From Candidatus Fermentibacteraceae bacterium (GTDB taxonomy: Bacteria > Fermentibacterota > Fermentibacteria > Fermentibacterales > JCC-6), in assembly GCA_016936235.1 (NCBI GenBank), contig JAFGPK010000052.1, forward strand, positions 1 through 32,678: a DNA stretch of 32,678 nucleotides. Direction: 5' to 3'. Shown piece after piece: positions 31,905-32,678 of the stretch. The position numbers were made by a program, and so were the translations under genes. How positions within the stretch are numbered: the stretch's first letter is position 1; each line of letters opens with the position of its first letter. Below the pieces are notes generated by a model. The model saw only the letters and a list, made by a program, of their open reading frames with translations. It made no database searches and had not been told where the DNA came from.

Positions 31905-32678
31905 TCACCTGCCGAGTTCTTTCAGAGCTTGCTCGAATACTTCGGGTCCGGGTAGTTCAATGGACACCGTCTTCCTGTTGTTCTGCATCCTCACCCTGGC
32001 CCTGGGCTTCAGCACCTTAAGAGACCAGTGGCGGACCTTTTCGGCATCCAATCGGCCCGATGCGAAATGCAGGGCCGCGATCTGTCTCAGGTACCATATG
32101 GACGACAGCCTCTCGAACCTCTCGCCCATGTCGAACACCTGCTGGTCCCCCGTGAATATCCCGGGCTTGAACCCCGACAGTGAATCCCTGAGAACCGCCA
32201 GCATTTCGGCGAAGATCCGGTCCAGGTCCCCGAAAATCCCCAGGAAATCGTCCACCGCCGCCTCCGGTGAAGCAGCCGTCCCGGCCAGGAATCTTGTGAA
32301 GGCCTCCACCATGGCCGAGTACCTGGGGTAGAGGCTGTTCCCCACCGTGTCCTTCATTCCCGAATCCTCTAATGACCTGGTCCCCTGGAAGTACTCCAGC
32401 GAATCCTGCAGCGCCCTCCTCACCGCCGCCGGCTTCAGCTCGCCGGTCAGTCCCGTCCTGGGAAGTATGGTGGACACCAGTGAGTAGAAGGCTCCCGACC
32501 TTTCGGGGAAGTTGTCAATGTCGTACCAGAAAATGTCCCTCGGACTTATGCCCCTGATGGACCCGTAGTACACCAGTCCGACCTTGAAACAGCCTCCGGT
32601 CCCGACGAACTTCCAGTCCAGGAAGTTCGAGGCGTTGTTGGCCTGTAGCTTCGTTATCTCGGAGTATGGAACGCTTTC
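31905..32678 (-). CDS. Unrecognised protein, 5' end cut off
   Basis: An open reading frame that runs from the right window edge to its stop at 31905; about 257 residues are visible and the true start lies outside. The frame stays open through positions 32574-32678 (KLQANNASNFLDWKFVGTGG and further), so starts inside the window are not meaningful. The visible part is mostly helical with aromatic-rich beginning (GLVYYGSIRGISPRDIFWYDID), no signal peptide seen, and a basic end (KPRARVRMQNNRKTVSIELPG). I do not recognise it. It is convergent with the small exported gene; the 63-base gap contains a T-run (31858-31862) but no clear hairpin. Confidence 0.7.
   Translation of the reverse strand, partial: ESVPYSEITKLQANNASNFLDWKFVGTGGCFKVGLVYYGSIRGISPRDIFWYDIDNFPERSGAFYSLVSTILPRTGLTGELKPAAVRRALQDSLEYFQGTRSLEDSGMKDTVGNSLYPRYSAMVEAFTRFLAGTAASPEAAVDDFLGIFGDLDRIFAEMLAVLRDSLSGFKPGIFTGDQQVFDMGERFERLSSIWYLRQIAALHFASGRLDAEKVRHWSLKVLKPRARVRMQNNRKTVSIELPGPEVFEQALKELGR

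Overview
The window is GC-rich, gene-dense bacterial DNA with short intergenic gaps and no gene-free stretch above 300 bases. No rRNA, tRNA, CRISPR array, insertion sequence or phage gene was seen, and no ribosomal or other phylogenetic marker is present. The gene style points to an anaerobic, probably Gram-negative bacterium: HdrA/MvhD/FdhB-type electron-transfer proteins, many exported proteins of unknown function, a six-bladed-propeller lipoprotein, an M6 protease, several PAS hybrid kinases, an adenylate cyclase-AAA-TPR protein and frequent AGG arginine codons. A candidate phylum near the FCB group, such as Fermentibacterota, would fit, but this is inference only.

Layout. Positions 1-1781 (minus): an M6 metalloprotease cut by the window edge and a nitroreductase. 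Positions 1948-5514 (plus): a propeller lipoprotein, a MazG/dCTPase-like pyrophosphohydrolase and a PAS-PAS-GGDEF diguanylate cyclase. Positions 5561-11715 (plus): the standout locus. A promoter and paired palindromes precede a tight eight-gene operon: ArsR regulator, DsrE-like protein, TusA-like protein, MvhD-like protein, two different HdrA-like flavoproteins and two FdhB/FrhB-like iron-sulfur proteins. Positions 11731-14731 (minus): an exported protein, BirA, another exported protein and TrmO. Positions 14891-18214 (plus): a hybrid histidine kinase and an exported SH3-like protein, meeting end to end with the 1053-residue cyclase/AAA/TPR protein (18211-21372, minus). Positions 21531-27210 (plus): an EamA-type transporter, an exported helical protein, a second hybrid kinase, an exported chalcone-isomerase-fold protein and a nucleotidyltransferase. 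Positions 27266-29366 (minus): a small protein and a CASTOR/POLLUX-like channel. Positions 29592-31841 (plus): NifS, a short NifU and a small exported protein. From 31905 to the edge (minus): an unrecognised partial gene.

Working together. The 5.6-11.7 kb operon joins persulfide-carrier families (DsrE, TusA) to a soluble Hdr-type electron-transfer module that has no HdrB, HdrC, hydrogenase or formate dehydrogenase catalytic subunit nearby. The two HdrA-like proteins look complementary: one carries the inserted ferredoxin region, the other the HdrA N-terminal domain and a C-terminal ferredoxin. I read it as a candidate sulfur-linked, possibly bifurcating, redox system under thiol-sensing control. 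NifS/NifU at 29.6-31.4 kb could supply iron-sulfur clusters for such proteins. The remaining genes are mostly signalling and envelope functions.
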